A stretch of 64,000 bases of DNA from Croceimicrobium sp965279135 (GTDB lineage: Bacteria > Bacteroidota > Bacteroidia > Flavobacteriales > Schleiferiaceae): positions 2,542,001 through 2,606,000 of the forward strand of contig OZ257133.1 in the NCBI GenBank assembly GCA_965279135.1, in the 5' to 3' direction. The notes under the pieces are model-generated. The model saw only the letters and a program-made list of their open reading frames with translations, searched no databases and was not told the origin of the DNA. The position numbers and the translations under genes are program-made. This document shows positions 1 to 9,086 of this stretch, one piece after another (the stretch's first letter is position 1; each line of letters opens with the position of its first letter).

Positions 1-1356
1 ATCCTTGACGATGATGCTGACCTAAGAGACTCCCTGGCTTTATACCTCAAAATCCATTTCAATAAGGTCCAGACTTTAGGTGATCCTCATCAACTAAACC
101 GCTTATTGGGGGAGTCCGATTTCGATCTCATTCTGTTAGACATGAATTTCCAAAAGGGAAGAAATGATGGTAAAGAAGGTCTTTATTGGCTAAAGCACGT
201 AAAGGAAGTGCGACCGGAAAGCACGGTCCTTTTAATAACTGCCTATGCGGATATCGATTTGGCGATTGAATCCCTAAAAAGCGGAGCGGCCGACTTCATT
301 ATGAAGCCCTGGGAAAATCAAAAACTATTGGCTTCGATATTACGAGCCCTGGAACTCAAGACCACTCGTAAAAAGCTCCAACAGTTTCAAGAACAACAGA
401 ACCAGGACGGCCGGGAGCTCATCCAATCATTGGAAGCCAATAGCCTGGAAACCGCCAGCCTAAACTTGCTTGCCCAGGCTCGAAAGGTGGCTGAAACAGA
501 TGCCAAAATTCTAATCACCGGAGAAAACGGAACCGGTAAAACCCTATTAGCGCGCTACATCCATCTAAATAGTCCACGTCGCAACGCACCTTTTGTTAGC
601 GTGGATCTGGGAGCCATACCAGAAGCACTTTTTGAAGCGGAGCTTTTTGGAGTTAAGAAAGGCGCCTATACCGATGCCAAGGAAGACCGTAGTGGCATGG
701 TTCAACGCGCAGAAGGAGGTACCCTTTTCCTGGATGAAATTGGTAACTGTAGTCCCATCCATCAACAAAAACTCTTACGGTTAATTCAGGATCAAAGTTT
801 TCAAATCACCGGCTCCGGCGAATTGCAGCATTCCAACGTGCGAATTTTGGCGGCTAGTAACGCTGATCTCACAAAGATGGTTGCGGAAGGTAGTTTTAGG
901 CAAGATCTCTTATACCGAGTTAATACCGTCGAACTGCGCTGCCTCCCCTTGAGGGAGCGAATAGCAGATTTAAAAGCTTTGACTGACCATTTCCTGGATC
1001 AGTTTAACCGACGGTATCAGCGTAAATTGAAGTTAAACTCTAGTCAATACCAGGAAATAAGACAATACTCCTGGCCGGGGAACATCCGTGAATTGGCGCA
1101 TAATCTGGAACGAGCGGTGATTCTTAGTGAGAACGATCGCTTCGAGGGACAGGTCTGTCCGGAAGCGAGAAACACCAATCCGGACACCTCGGATTTAGCC
1201 TTGGAACTTAGCCTTGAAGAACTGGAAGCCAGGCACATTGAAAGGGTACTAAAACTTCATCAAGGTAACATTAGTAAAACCGCCAGCCATTTAGGGATAA
1301 ACCGTAACACCCTCTATCGAAAGATGGAAAAATATCTGGATAGAGATGAAAGCTAA
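1..1356 (+). CDS. Sigma-54-dependent response regulator (NtrC family), 5' end outside window
   Basis: Two-component response regulator that would activate sigma-54 promoters once phosphorylated. The frame is open from base 1, and the first visible residues (ILDDDADLRDSL) are the acidic pocket of a receiver domain, so only a few N-terminal codons are missing. The phospho-acceptor Asp is at 139-141 (LILLDMNF). The AAA+ domain has Walker A GENGTGKT (520-543) and Walker B GGTLFLDEIG. The sigma-54 contact loop reads GAYTDA (661-678) instead of GAFTGA; Bacteroidota members often carry Asp there. A Fis-type helix-turn-helix (TASHLGINRNTLYRKM) ends the protein. The last 11 bases overlap the start of the histidine kinase gene, so the two are co-translated and presumably partners. 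The signal sensed is unknown. Confidence 0.93.
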   Translation: MLDDDADLRDSLALYLKIHFNKVQTLGDPHQLNRLLGESDFDLILLDMNFQKGRNDGKEGLYWLKHVKEVRPESTVLLITAYADIDLAIESLKSGAADFIMKPWENQKLLASILRALELKTTRKKLQQFQEQQNQDGRELIQSLEANSLETASLNLLAQARKVAETDAKILITGENGTGKTLLARYIHLNSPRRNAPFVSVDLGAIPEALFEAELFGVKKGAYTDAKEDRSGMVQRAEGGTLFLDEIGNCSPIHQQKLLRLIQDQSFQITGSGELQHSNVRILAASNADLTKMVAEGSFRQDLLYRVNTVELRCLPLRERIADLKALTDHFLDQFNRRYQRKLKLNSSQYQEIRQYSWPGNIRELAHNLERAVILSENDRFEGQVCPEARNTNPDTSDLALELSLEELEARHIERVLKLHQGNISKTASHLGINRNTLYRKMEKYLDRDES

Positions 1357-2665
1357 AAACCGCTTCTGGAGCATCATCACGCTGTTAATGCTTAGTCTGG
1401 CTTTGGCCTGGTTTCTTCTGATCAAAGAGTGGTGGATATTTTCCTCTTTCATTGCGGTGCTCTGGATCGCAAATGCGCGTTGGCTCTTTGTACAGCAGTA
1501 TAGAATTGAAAAAGAAATGCAGGCCATTCTCCGCAACAGTGTAGCCGAGGATTACAATTTCCATTTCCCCGAAAAAGACAATGGACTTTACCGCCTTTTA
1601 AATTTATGGACCAAGCAATTAAGAGGATACAAGGAAAAGAAGGAAGGTCAGGAATTCCTTTTGGAGCAAGTGCTCTCTGAGCTACCCTTCTGTATTCTGC
1701 TCTTGCAGGAAGATCAGCGACTTCAAACCTTAAATCAAGGAGAATTTCCGATCCCAGGTTTGCGTAAAACAATGGATGGTAAAGATTGGCCGGTGCTATT
1801 TCCATTTATCGATGAATTCATAAAATCGGGTCAAGACCAGAAAAAGCTCCAATTGAGCTTCGATGGAGAACAGCAATTATGGATGTTGAAGCAACGTAAG
1901 ATCCTGCGTGGCGGAACTGAAAAAACGCTGCTGGTTTTGAGCAATCGTCAACGTGAACACGAAGAGCAGGAAGGTGAGGCCTTGGAGAAGATACTTCATG
2001 TACTTACCCATGAAATTATGAATTCGGTGAGTCCTATAAGCTCCTTAGCAGACACTATGAATCTCCAACTGAAACAGCCGAAGGCAAGTGAGAAGGGGTT
2101 TTATCTGGATAAAGAACAGTTTGCCGATTTACAAAGCACGGCTCAAATTATCTTGCGCAGAAGTGAAGGCCTGATGGGATTTGTGGAGCGTTATGCTCGC
2201 TTTGCTCGCCTGCCCAAAATTCAAAAGCAAGAAATTCAATGGACTGCCTTCCTGGAAGATATCCAAAGCCTTTGCAAAGCGGAATTGGAAGAGCAGAGTA
2301 TTGCTTTGGAGTTAAGATTACTGAATAGTCAAAGGCCACTGTTTGGTGATCGTGATCTGCTGAGCCAACTTATTTTGAACCTCATTCGCAATGCCCAGGA
2401 AAGCCTCCAGGAAAGTGAAGCGGCTAGCATTATCATCGAACTAGACCAGGGTGATGGTTATCATTATCTCAAGATCATTGATAATGGTCCCTCCATTACC
2501 AATGAAATCACTTCACAAATCTTCCTTCCGTTTTTCAGTACCAAACAGAGAGGTTCGGGAATAGGACTGAGCCTTTCTCGTAAAATCGCCATGGCCCATG
2601 GGGGGAGGTTGTACCTACAGCAGAAAGAAGGGTATAAAGCCTTTTGTTTGGATTTGGTGTACTAA
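1346..2665 (+). CDS. Sensor histidine kinase, partner of the upstream NtrC-type regulator
   Basis: Membrane histidine kinase of 439 residues. Two hydrophobic helices occupy roughly residues 8-50 with almost no periplasmic loop. A PAS-like linker region follows (about 100-200). The phospho-acceptor is His222 in VLTHEIMNSVSP, an H-box of the NtrB/NtrY type. The ATPase domain shows the N-box (LILNLIRNAQES), G1 (IIDNGPSI) and G2 (GSGIGLSLSRKI) motifs. It overlaps the regulator gene by 11 bases, so the pair is a cognate system by position. The very short outer loop suggests it senses through the membrane or cytoplasm rather than a periplasmic ligand; that is inference. The ligand is not identifiable. 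Confidence 0.92.
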   Translation: MKAKNRFWSIITLLMLSLALAWFLLIKEWWIFSSFIAVLWIANARWLFVQQYRIEKEMQAILRNSVAEDYNFHFPEKDNGLYRLLNLWTKQLRGYKEKKEGQEFLLEQVLSELPFCILLLQEDQRLQTLNQGEFPIPGLRKTMDGKDWPVLFPFIDEFIKSGQDQKKLQLSFDGEQQLWMLKQRKILRGGTEKTLLVLSNRQREHEEQEGEALEKILHVLTHEIMNSVSPISSLADTMNLQLKQPKASEKGFYLDKEQFADLQSTAQIILRRSEGLMGFVERYARFARLPKIQKQEIQWTAFLEDIQSLCKAELEEQSIALELRLLNSQRPLFGDRDLLSQLILNLIRNAQESLQESEAASIIIELDQGDGYHYLKIIDNGPSITNEITSQIFLPFFSTKQRGSGIGLSLSRKIAMAHGGRLYLQQKEGYKAFCLDLVY

Positions 2666-2752
2666 GTCCCAACCTGGATCGACCCCAAGCTATTCCTTTC
2701 CGAACAACAACCCTACATTTGGCGGCACTAATAAACCATCAAACATCTATCT

Positions 2753-3613
2753 ATGTCACCCAAATCAATTGGACAGACTTTATTGCTCTGCTCCTTAATG
2801 CTAAGCTGCACCTCAACCCGTCGTATTCCCCAAACCGTAAATCATCCCAGTGGATGGAGTGATCAGGTTATTGCCCTTTGTGAGCATGCCTGGCCCATCG
2901 CTCAATTAGCTAATAATTCTTACGAAGATGAGGATGCCCTTGATATTTCAGATCAGTATACTATGGTACGCCGCTTTGAAGACAAGCCTCTTCACTTTAA
3001 TGCGGTTCTTTATCGCTACAATGGATCCAACAATTATGTATTAGCCTACCGCGGTACCGATGGTTTGAAAGATTTCAAAACCGGAAACAATCCGGTGAAC
3101 CAATTACAGAACGAGCACGGTCTGGCCATATTTGATACGGTAAGGGCATCACTTGATACCAATTCCGAAATCATTGTTGCCGGTCATTCTCTAGGCGGAG
3201 GCATCGCAACCGGAGTTTCTTTGAATCGGGCCAACGTAACCAGCTATTCCTTTAATGGCAGTCCAGTTTTTAAAAAAAAGAACCAATTAGGAGAAGGCAA
3301 TAAGCGATACAGCATTGTAGAAAATGGGGAAATCCTCAAGCTCACTCGCATTTTCGGGCGAGAACCCGATCAGATTTACACTTCCCTAAACCTTACCCCT
3401 AAGGGCGACCCTGTAACGCAACACAGTATTAAAAAGTTAGCGGTCGGCTTAGCGCAAATTGCCGCGATTAAATCCAATACCGCCGAAAACTTTTTACAAA
3501 AGAATAATCTCGATTCTCCCTATCGGGCCATGGGTTCCTTGGCAGAGCAAAAACAAAAGCAAAAAGACCTGGAAGAGGAGCCCAAGCAAATTCAACAGAA
3601 GGTAGGTAAGTAA
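2753..3613 (+). CDS. Class 3 lipase-like lipoprotein (alpha/beta hydrolase)
   Basis: Predicted esterase/lipase of 286 residues. The N-terminus is a signal peptide ending at a lipobox-like CSLMLSC (Cys about residue 19), so it is probably anchored to a membrane. An AYRGT motif and the nucleophile elbow GHSLGG (Ser146) match the Lipase_3/DUF2974-type fold. A downstream DPVTQHS could supply Asp and His of the triad. The last 25 residues are a charged, Gln/Lys-rich tail (EQKQKQKDLEEEP) of low complexity. It lies 87 bases after the kinase gene on the same strand and is followed by a strong terminator, so it may share the kinase transcript. The substrate is unknown. Confidence 0.75.
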   Translation: MSPKSIGQTLLLCSLMLSCTSTRRIPQTVNHPSGWSDQVIALCEHAWPIAQLANNSYEDEDALDISDQYTMVRRFEDKPLHFNAVLYRYNGSNNYVLAYRGTDGLKDFKTGNNPVNQLQNEHGLAIFDTVRASLDTNSEIIVAGHSLGGGIATGVSLNRANVTSYSFNGSPVFKKKNQLGEGNKRYSIVENGEILKLTRIFGREPDQIYTSLNLTPKGDPVTQHSIKKLAVGLAQIAAIKSNTAENFLQKNNLDSPYRAMGSLAEQKQKQKDLEEEPKQIQQKVGK

Positions 3614-3633
3614 TCCCCTGCGGACCGAAATTA

Positions 3634-3668
3634 AAAAGCCGCATCAATCTAAAACTGATGCGGCTTTT
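3634..3668. terminator. Bidirectional intrinsic terminator
   Basis: A perfect 13-base inverted repeat (AAAAGCCGCATCA and its complement) surrounds a 9-base loop, with A-tract and T-tract at the two ends. It can stop transcription from the lipase gene (+) and from the small gene at 3691-3843 (-). Confidence 0.85.
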
Positions 3669-3690
3669 GAGAAAAGGACTAAAGCTTTAA

Positions 3691-3843
3691 TCAGGCTTTG
3701 GGGTTAAGCCACACAATGCCGATTAATAAAAATGCTATTCCGCTAACCATGGGTGGACGCATAATGGAACCATCTCCTGGCATACTGAGATAAACCATAT
3801 AGGCTCCTAAAATTAGAAGGATAATTCCCACAATTCGTTTCAT
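3691..3843 (-). CDS. Small membrane protein (50 aa)
   Basis: A short ORF with ATG at 3843 and TGA at 3691. The product begins MKRIVGIILLILGAYMVYL and ends with a second hydrophobic stretch GIAFLLIGIVWLNP, giving two membrane helices joined by a short MPGDGS loop. It sits between a terminator and a divergent gene, and its 3' end lies 23 bases before the terminator hairpin, as expected of a real transcription unit. Function is unknown; the size and layout resemble the many tiny inner-membrane proteins of Bacteroidota. Confidence 0.6.
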   Translation of the reverse strand: MKRIVGIILLILGAYMVYLSMPGDGSIMRPPMVSGIAFLLIGIVWLNPKA

Positions 3844-3929
3844 ATACTGGATCTTTTTGGTTGAATGGGAGGTAAGTTAAGCATTTATTTCTGCTTGTAT
3901 TCCCAATTGTCATTGCGATATTTGTGCTA

Positions 3930-4400
3930 ATGAGCGAAGCGACACCCCCGAGAATTCCCGACTGGCTTCATTTGATCCTGAGCATCGTGCTTAGCGTTCT
4001 TGCGCTAATCCTGGTTTATGCGATCATCTTTGTTTTAAGTGATCTTGTTTCTAATCACCTTTTTGCAATTGATTTAAAAGATCGTTGGATTGGAATCATC
4101 AGTATTTCCTTAGCCTTCCTTATCACCTTTGCATGGATTAGGAGAATTCGAGCGCGTACTGAAGCTACCGCACAGAAAAGAAATCTACGCTGGACGGCCA
4201 ATTTGATCATCCTCATTTTCATTGGCTTCTTAGCCTTTATCGCTTACCGGGTGTACCAACAGGATTTCGATTTACCGGAGCTGAATGACTATACTTCCGG
4301 AGACCAACAAGAAATCCCTTTGGACAGTACAGCGGTGGATAGCGGACACGCAAGTTTGGATTCCTTAGAAATGGCGAGTGATACAATTGGCATACACTAA
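3930..4400 (+). CDS. Hypothetical membrane protein (156 aa)
   Basis: Unrecognised protein with three likely membrane helices (about residues 14-38, 52-70 and 84-105) and a hydrophilic acidic tail rich in Asp/Ser (DYTSGDQQEIPLDSTA) without Cys or obvious motifs. A GTG two codons earlier (3924) is a possible start, but it falls inside a near-consensus promoter box (GATATTTG, 3917-3924), so ATG at 3930 is preferred. It stands alone: the divergent neighbour is the 50-aa protein and the next gene begins about 300 bases later. No function can be assigned. Confidence 0.7.
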   Translation: MSEATPPRIPDWLHLILSIVLSVLALILVYAIIFVLSDLVSNHLFAIDLKDRWIGIISISLAFLITFAWIRRIRARTEATAQKRNLRWTANLIILIFIGFLAFIAYRVYQQDFDLPELNDYTSGDQQEIPLDSTAVDSGHASLDSLEMASDTIGIH

Positions 4401-4695
4401 TGCCCGGATGACCATTCTGTATACCGTGATTATTTAGTAGTAATACTAAATGAAAATCCATAAAGTCAATTGGCAGTAATTGAAAACTCACATCACTAAA
4501 TTGAGCTAAAGCCAGGATTCTATAAACCGATTAAGCTCCTAAAGAATAATCTAAATCCTGATCAAATCAATCTGCTAATAGTAGTCATCTAAACTTTGCC
4601 ATTCCAAGTAATCTCAGCGTTTTTTTACAAGATATCTCTCTCTTAAAGCCAAAAAAAATCTAATTTGTTAATCCACTTTCATAAATCGAAAGCTA
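4401..4695. other. A/T-rich intergenic stretch, nothing identified
   Basis: About 295 bases rich in A/T with stops in all frames. No hairpin terminator, tRNA or repeat was seen. A TAAACTTTG near 4590 resembles the -7 promoter element but with one extra base, and it is about 100 bases from the next start. Confidence 0.4.
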
Positions 4696-5985
4696 TTGAA
4701 GTACAATTACTTAGGCACTGTCGATGATCAGGTTATTAAAAACCCTTGGCAAAACTATGAGGCTTCGCTTGATCAGCTAAATAATGACTTGATTGGTGAA
4801 GTTCTGATCGGTAATAACATCCTGATAAACGATGGATACTTACTTAATTCAGAATTGCTGCGTACTGCGATTGTGGATGATAGAAAATCCCCCCTACTTT
4901 CCTTAATAAGATCCGGATACATTACCATCCTTTCAAGAACAAACAAGAAGCTTTATGAGCTTCCTGAATTTATGGCCGATCAAGGAAATCGCAGTTTTCA
5001 AGAATTGCTTCAATCTAAACACTACAACCAGCTAATAAAACCCCAGATTGTTCGTATCCATAATGAACTTAGTAATCACAATGCACTTGACACATGGCCA
5101 AACTTTAATATTAGCGACGGATTTATTAAACTTCTTAAGCAATTCGAGGATATTAACCCCTCTGAGGTTGGTTTAAAAAGAACTACCCCGGAGGTGTTTA
5201 ATAGGGTCCTCGAGCAGTATCACAAGCTCATTGCAGAATCTCAAAATGGACCTAGAGATAAGTTTGAAAAAGCCATAGACTTCATCTCACCACCACCCAT
5301 TGTTAAGCAGGAACTTATGAATCTGGTTAATTCGGTGTATCAGTATAACTTCTCGGCATGCTATTCGGCCTATAAACAAGAGGAGTTTGGAGATTTAATT
5401 GAGATCGGATTAACATCCAAATATGTAACTAAGCTGGAAGGTTTACTGGAAGAACCTAAAGATCTCTTAGTCGACCCTCACGAAATACCTCAACTTCGCC
5501 TACCTAAAAGGTTACCCCTTGCAAATGGTGAGAAATTAACATCCATAGTAAAGTTTGGAACGGAGTTGTATACTCTTAAGGAGGAATACAAAAGAACACT
5601 GGCAAACGTATATGAAAACAAACAGGATATAGGAATCTTGAAAGAAGTGAGTCAAGCATATTCTCGAAAGCTTTCAGAACATTTTTACTCGGATGATTAT
5701 GCATGGTTTAAAAAGTATTGGGATCCAGCTTCTATCTTTACGACACCCATTATTGCTCCTTTGCTTGGTGAAGTCAGTGGACTTGTGGTATCTTCAGTTG
5801 CAACTGCTTTTACTACTAGAGTCCTTGTTCCCAAAATAATAAAGAGAATATCGATTCGGGATCGCAAGTTTTTCAAGTCAAAAAAAAGGAGCTCTACTCC
5901 GACAGATGAAAATAGCCTAATGTTTTCGCTAAGTATTAGGAATGAAAAAGCAAGATCACATGCGGAAGATCTGCAAAAATTCTAA
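4696..5985 (+). CDS. Orphan protein of unknown function (429 aa)
   Basis: I do not recognise this protein. It opens with TTG at 4696 because no in-frame ATG precedes the upstream stop. The N-terminal 80 residues (NILINDGYLLNSELL, then SPLLSLIRSGYITILSR) read like an alternating alpha/beta fold, loosely reminiscent of PIN-like toxin domains, but the catalytic acids cannot be confirmed by eye. The middle is helical and Glu/Lys-rich. A hydrophobic segment near the C-terminus (about residues 350-385, TTPIIAPLLGEVSGLVV) is followed by a very basic tail. The gene is flanked by A/T-rich spacers, is itself A/T-richer than its neighbours and has no operon partner, which suggests an accessory or acquired gene. 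Both the function and the transfer are inference. Confidence 0.6.
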   Translation: MKYNYLGTVDDQVIKNPWQNYEASLDQLNNDLIGEVLIGNNILINDGYLLNSELLRTAIVDDRKSPLLSLIRSGYITILSRTNKKLYELPEFMADQGNRSFQELLQSKHYNQLIKPQIVRIHNELSNHNALDTWPNFNISDGFIKLLKQFEDINPSEVGLKRTTPEVFNRVLEQYHKLIAESQNGPRDKFEKAIDFISPPPIVKQELMNLVNSVYQYNFSACYSAYKQEEFGDLIEIGLTSKYVTKLEGLLEEPKDLLVDPHEIPQLRLPKRLPLANGEKLTSIVKFGTELYTLKEEYKRTLANVYENKQDIGILKEVSQAYSRKLSEHFYSDDYAWFKKYWDPASIFTTPIIAPLLGEVSGLVVSSVATAFTTRVLVPKIIKRISIRDRKFFKSKKRSSTPTDENSLMFSLSIRNEKARSHAEDLQKF

Positions 5986-6130
5986 ACTCCACTTTAACAA
6001 GGTTTACTCCAGTCTGAGGGTCTAAATAACAACGGTCCTTTCCTGCATCCTAAATCAACCTAGTCACAATTCTTCTGCTGAACACAAAAGTTATAACCTC
6101 TTTATCTAAAGAGTCAGAACCGACAATCCC

Positions 6131-6138
6131 TACCTTTG
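6131..6138 (+). promoter_or_regulatory. Promoter -7 box for rlmN
   Basis: TACCTTTG matches the Bacteroidota -7 element TAnnTTTG and ends only 4 bases before the rlmN GTG start, implying a very short or absent leader. Confidence 0.55.
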
Positions 6139-6142
6139 CCGC

Positions 6143-7198
6143 GTGAAAACACCACGCGACATACGCGCCCTCAATCGCGAGCAAATCCAAGAGTATTTCG
6201 AATCGATTGGCGAACCGAAATACCGAGCCAAACAGGTTTATGAATGGCTTTGGCAAAAGGGAGCTAAGGACTTTGATCAAATGACCAATCTTTCCCTGGG
6301 ACTGCGAGAAAAGCTCAAACTCGATTTTGTAATCAATCACATTCGGGTGGATGAGATGCAACGCAGCAGCGATGGCACTATCAAAAACGCAGTGCAGCTC
6401 TACGATGGAAAGGTGGTAGAGTCCGTGCTTATCCCAACCGATACAAGGATCACCGCATGTATCAGTTCCCAGGTAGGCTGCAGCTTGGATTGCAACTTCT
6501 GCGCGACCGCTCGCTTAAAGAGAATGCGCAATCTAAATCCGGATGAGATTTACGATCAGGTAGTGGCAATCCAAAATGAGGCAGAGTCTTTTTTCGGCAG
6601 GCCTCTAACCAATATTGTTTTCATGGGAATGGGTGAGCCCCTTATGAATTACAATAATGTTTTAGCCGCGATTGATAAAATAACTTCTCCTGAAGGACTG
6701 GGCATGTCGCCCAAGCGGATTACAGTATCTACTGTGGGACTATCCAAAATGATTCGCAAGCTGGCTGATGAAGAACCTAAATTTAATCTGGCCTTAAGCC
6801 TCCATTCTGCCCGAGATGAGGTAAGGGATCAGATCATGTCCATCAATCTGAAAAACCCCGTGGCAGACCTCATCTCCGCTTGTCAATACTGGTATGAAAA
6901 GACGAAAAGCCGGGTTACCCTGGAGTATGTGGTTTGGAAGGACATCAATGACCAGGAGGTAGACATTCAAGCCCTGGTTCAGTTTTGCAAACAGGTACCC
7001 ACTAAGGTAAACCTGATTGAATATAATCCCATAGATGACGGGATGTTTCAACAGGCAGATTACAGTGCGGTGCAAGCCTATCAAAAGGCGCTTCAAGCCA
7101 TAGGTACCGTGGCCACTGTGCGAAGAAGTCGGGGTAAAGATATCGATGCAGCCTGCGGTCAACTGGCTAATAAGAATGAACTATTGAGCGAAAGCTAA
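6143..7198 (+). CDS. rlmN: Dual-specificity rRNA/tRNA adenine-C2 methyltransferase RlmN
   Basis: Radical-SAM enzyme that methylates C2 of A2503 in 23S rRNA and A37 in some tRNAs, affecting translational fidelity. At 351 residues it has the usual family length. The [4Fe-4S]-binding Cys triad is C113-x3-C117-x2-C120 (CSLDCNFC). The mechanistic C-terminal Cys is C338 (DAACGQL). Other family hallmarks are KYRAKQVYEWLW near the N-terminus, FMGMGEPLMN, and SLHS. The start is GTG at 6143, directly after a TAnnTTTG box. It appears to have its own promoter; the prenyl synthase downstream has another box, so the two need not form an operon. Confidence 0.96.
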   Translation: MKTPRDIRALNREQIQEYFESIGEPKYRAKQVYEWLWQKGAKDFDQMTNLSLGLREKLKLDFVINHIRVDEMQRSSDGTIKNAVQLYDGKVVESVLIPTDTRITACISSQVGCSLDCNFCATARLKRMRNLNPDEIYDQVVAIQNEAESFFGRPLTNIVFMGMGEPLMNYNNVLAAIDKITSPEGLGMSPKRITVSTVGLSKMIRKLADEEPKFNLALSLHSARDEVRDQIMSINLKNPVADLISACQYWYEKTKSRVTLEYVVWKDINDQEVDIQALVQFCKQVPTKVNLIEYNPIDDGMFQQADYSAVQAYQKALQAIGTVATVRRSRGKDIDAACGQLANKNELLSES

Positions 7199-7235
7199 TT
7201 TCGCATCAATAATACAGCGATTGGCCCACATGCTT

Positions 7236-7243
7236 TACCTTTG
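7236..7243 (+). promoter_or_regulatory. Promoter -7 box for the polyprenyl synthase gene
   Basis: TACCTTTG, a full match to TAnnTTTG, ends 8 bases before the ATG at 7252. Confidence 0.5.
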
Positions 7244-7251
7244 AGCCCCGA

Positions 7252-8226
7252 ATGTCGAGCCTGAAAAAGATACAAGGTCCCATTGCCGCCGAAATGAAAG
7301 CTTTCGAGCCCAAGTTCCGCGAATACATGGCTTCGAAAGTGGCGCTCCTCGACCGTATCACCTATTATATTGTAAAGCGAAAAGGAAAGCAGTTACGACC
7401 CATGCTCGTATTCCTTAGCGCGAAGCTACACGGGGAAATTGGGGATTCTTCGTATCGTGGAGCCGCTTTGGTAGAATTAATGCACACCGCCACCCTGGTG
7501 CACGATGATGTGGTAGATGATTCCAACATGCGTCGTGGGTTCTTCTCTCTTAATGCCCTTTGGAAAAATAAGATCGCTGTTTTGGTTGGCGATTACCTTT
7601 TATCACGCGTTCTTCTCCTTTCAGTGCAGAATAAAGAGCATCAATTGCTCGAATTAATTAGCACTGCCGTGCAGGAAATGAGTGAAGGAGAGCTATTGCA
7701 AATAGAAAAGGCAAGGCGATTGGATATTGATGAGGAAGTCTATTTCGACATCATTACCAAAAAAACCGCCTCGCTCATTGCTGCTTGTTGTGCGGTAGGC
7801 ACAGCTTCGGTAACCAAAGACCCGAAGCAGATTGAAGACCTAAGGCAGTTTGGAGAATATTTAGGGATCGCTTTTCAAATAAAGGATGACCTTTTTGATT
7901 TTCAGCAGACCGCCAAGACGGGTAAACCGACTGGTATTGACATTCAAGAACAGAAGATGACCCTTCCTCTCATCTATGCCTTGCGGCATGCGAGTCGCTC
8001 GGATCGTAAATACATGATCAGAGTGGTAAAGCGCTATAACCACGATCGGGAAAAAGTAGAAGATGTAATGGCTATGGTTCGTGAGTCCGGTGGAATTGAA
8101 TATGCAAGCCAAAAGATGGAAGAATACTACAATAAAGCGCTTGAAATCCTGGATAGCTATCCGGATTCTGAAGCTAAGCATTCGTTAAAGGAGCTGGCTG
8201 AATTTGTGATTCAAAGAAATAAGTAA
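7252..8226 (+). CDS. Long-chain polyprenyl diphosphate synthase (IspB type)
   Basis: Condenses isopentenyl diphosphate onto an allylic diphosphate to build the side chain of menaquinone or another polyprenyl carrier. Both aspartate-rich magnesium-binding motifs are present: HDDVVDDS (residues 84-91) and FQIKDDLFDF (Asp212/213). Other signatures are KGKQLRPML near residue 45, GDYLLSR, and TGKPTGID. Length (324 aa) is normal for trans-polyprenyl synthases. It is soluble or membrane-associated. Exact chain length cannot be read from sequence; the octaprenyl/heptaprenyl type is likely. The mscS gene follows 18 bases later on the same strand, so the two are probably co-transcribed. Confidence 0.92.
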   Translation: MSSLKKIQGPIAAEMKAFEPKFREYMASKVALLDRITYYIVKRKGKQLRPMLVFLSAKLHGEIGDSSYRGAALVELMHTATLVHDDVVDDSNMRRGFFSLNALWKNKIAVLVGDYLLSRVLLLSVQNKEHQLLELISTAVQEMSEGELLQIEKARRLDIDEEVYFDIITKKTASLIAACCAVGTASVTKDPKQIEDLRQFGEYLGIAFQIKDDLFDFQQTAKTGKPTGIDIQEQKMTLPLIYALRHASRSDRKYMIRVVKRYNHDREKVEDVMAMVRESGGIEYASQKMEEYYNKALEILDSYPDSEAKHSLKELAEFVIQRNK

Positions 8227-8244
8227 CCATTTAAACCCCCAAAC

Positions 8245-9069
8245 ATGGACAAAATCCAGGATTATCTCGATCAAAGCTGGGATATGATTATCACCTATGG
8301 TGGAAATCTCGTTCTAGCTTTAGTTGTTCTTATTATCGGTTTAAGCGTAATTAAACGCCTTACCAAAACCTTCCGAAAAACCCTACAAAAGCGAGAAGTA
8401 GACGAAAGCCTGGTTCCCTTCTTAAGCTCTCTGGTAAATGCTTTATTAAAAGTGATGCTGGTTATTTCAATCGCCAGTATGGTAGGGATCGAAATGACTT
8501 CTTTCGTAGCCATTCTAGGTGCGGCAGGTTTAGCAGTTGGTCTTGCTTTACAAGGTTCCTTGAGCAATTTCGCTGGAGGGGTACTTATCCTTATTCTGAA
8601 ACCCTTTAAGGTGGGGGACGTAATTGAAGGTGGAGGAGTATCTGGCTCCGTGCGGGAGATTCAAATCTTCTATACCTTTTTAACCACACCCACTGGACAG
8701 GAGATCATGGTACCCAACGGCAGTTTATCCAACAATTCCATTGTGAATTACAGCTTTAATGCAACCCGTCGTTTAGACATGACTTTTGGAATTGGCTATG
8801 CGGATGATATGGATAAAGCGAAAAGCATCCTACATGAAATTGCAGCAGCCGAAAAGCGCTTTCTGGATGACAAAGGCATCACCATTTTCGTGGAAGCCTT
8901 AGCTGATAGTAGCGTTAACATCCGTCTAAGAGCCTGGACAAAAAATGAGGACTACTGGGATGTACTAGGAGGATTAAACGAGATCGTTAAGAAAGCTTTT
9001 GATGAAGCTGGGATTGGAATTCCCTTTCCCCAAATGGATCTTCACCTGGTGGAAGACAATACTAAATAG
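8245..9069 (+). CDS. Small-conductance mechanosensitive channel, MscS family (copy 1)
   Basis: Inner-membrane channel that opens under membrane tension to release solutes on osmotic down-shock. The 274-residue length equals the compact MscS type. Three membrane helices lie in the first 120 residues; the third is the pore helix with the Gly/Ala-rich stretch AILGAAGLAVGLALQGSLSN, followed by FAGGVLILILKPFKVGD, the beta-domain entry. The cytoplasmic C-terminal domain ends in IGIPFPQMDLHLVED. A close paralogue follows after a terminator. The gene lies 18 bases after the prenyl synthase. Identity is certain at family level. Confidence 0.94.
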   Translation: MDKIQDYLDQSWDMIITYGGNLVLALVVLIIGLSVIKRLTKTFRKTLQKREVDESLVPFLSSLVNALLKVMLVISIASMVGIEMTSFVAILGAAGLAVGLALQGSLSNFAGGVLILILKPFKVGDVIEGGGVSGSVREIQIFYTFLTTPTGQEIMVPNGSLSNNSIVNYSFNATRRLDMTFGIGYADDMDKAKSILHEIAAAEKRFLDDKGITIFVEALADSSVNIRLRAWTKNEDYWDVLGGLNEIVKKAFDEAGIGIPFPQMDLHLVEDNTK

Positions 9070-9086
9070 ACTTCTGAAAATCTTTT

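Noticed and set aside
2598..2862. Two short plus-strand ORFs at the end of the kinase and start of the lipase
   Set aside because: They lie in other frames of real genes, with no start context.
4237..4491. Minus-strand ORF of 84 codons at the end of the 3930 gene
   Set aside because: Overlaps the real gene, low-complexity composition unlike protein, no promoter or conserved pattern.
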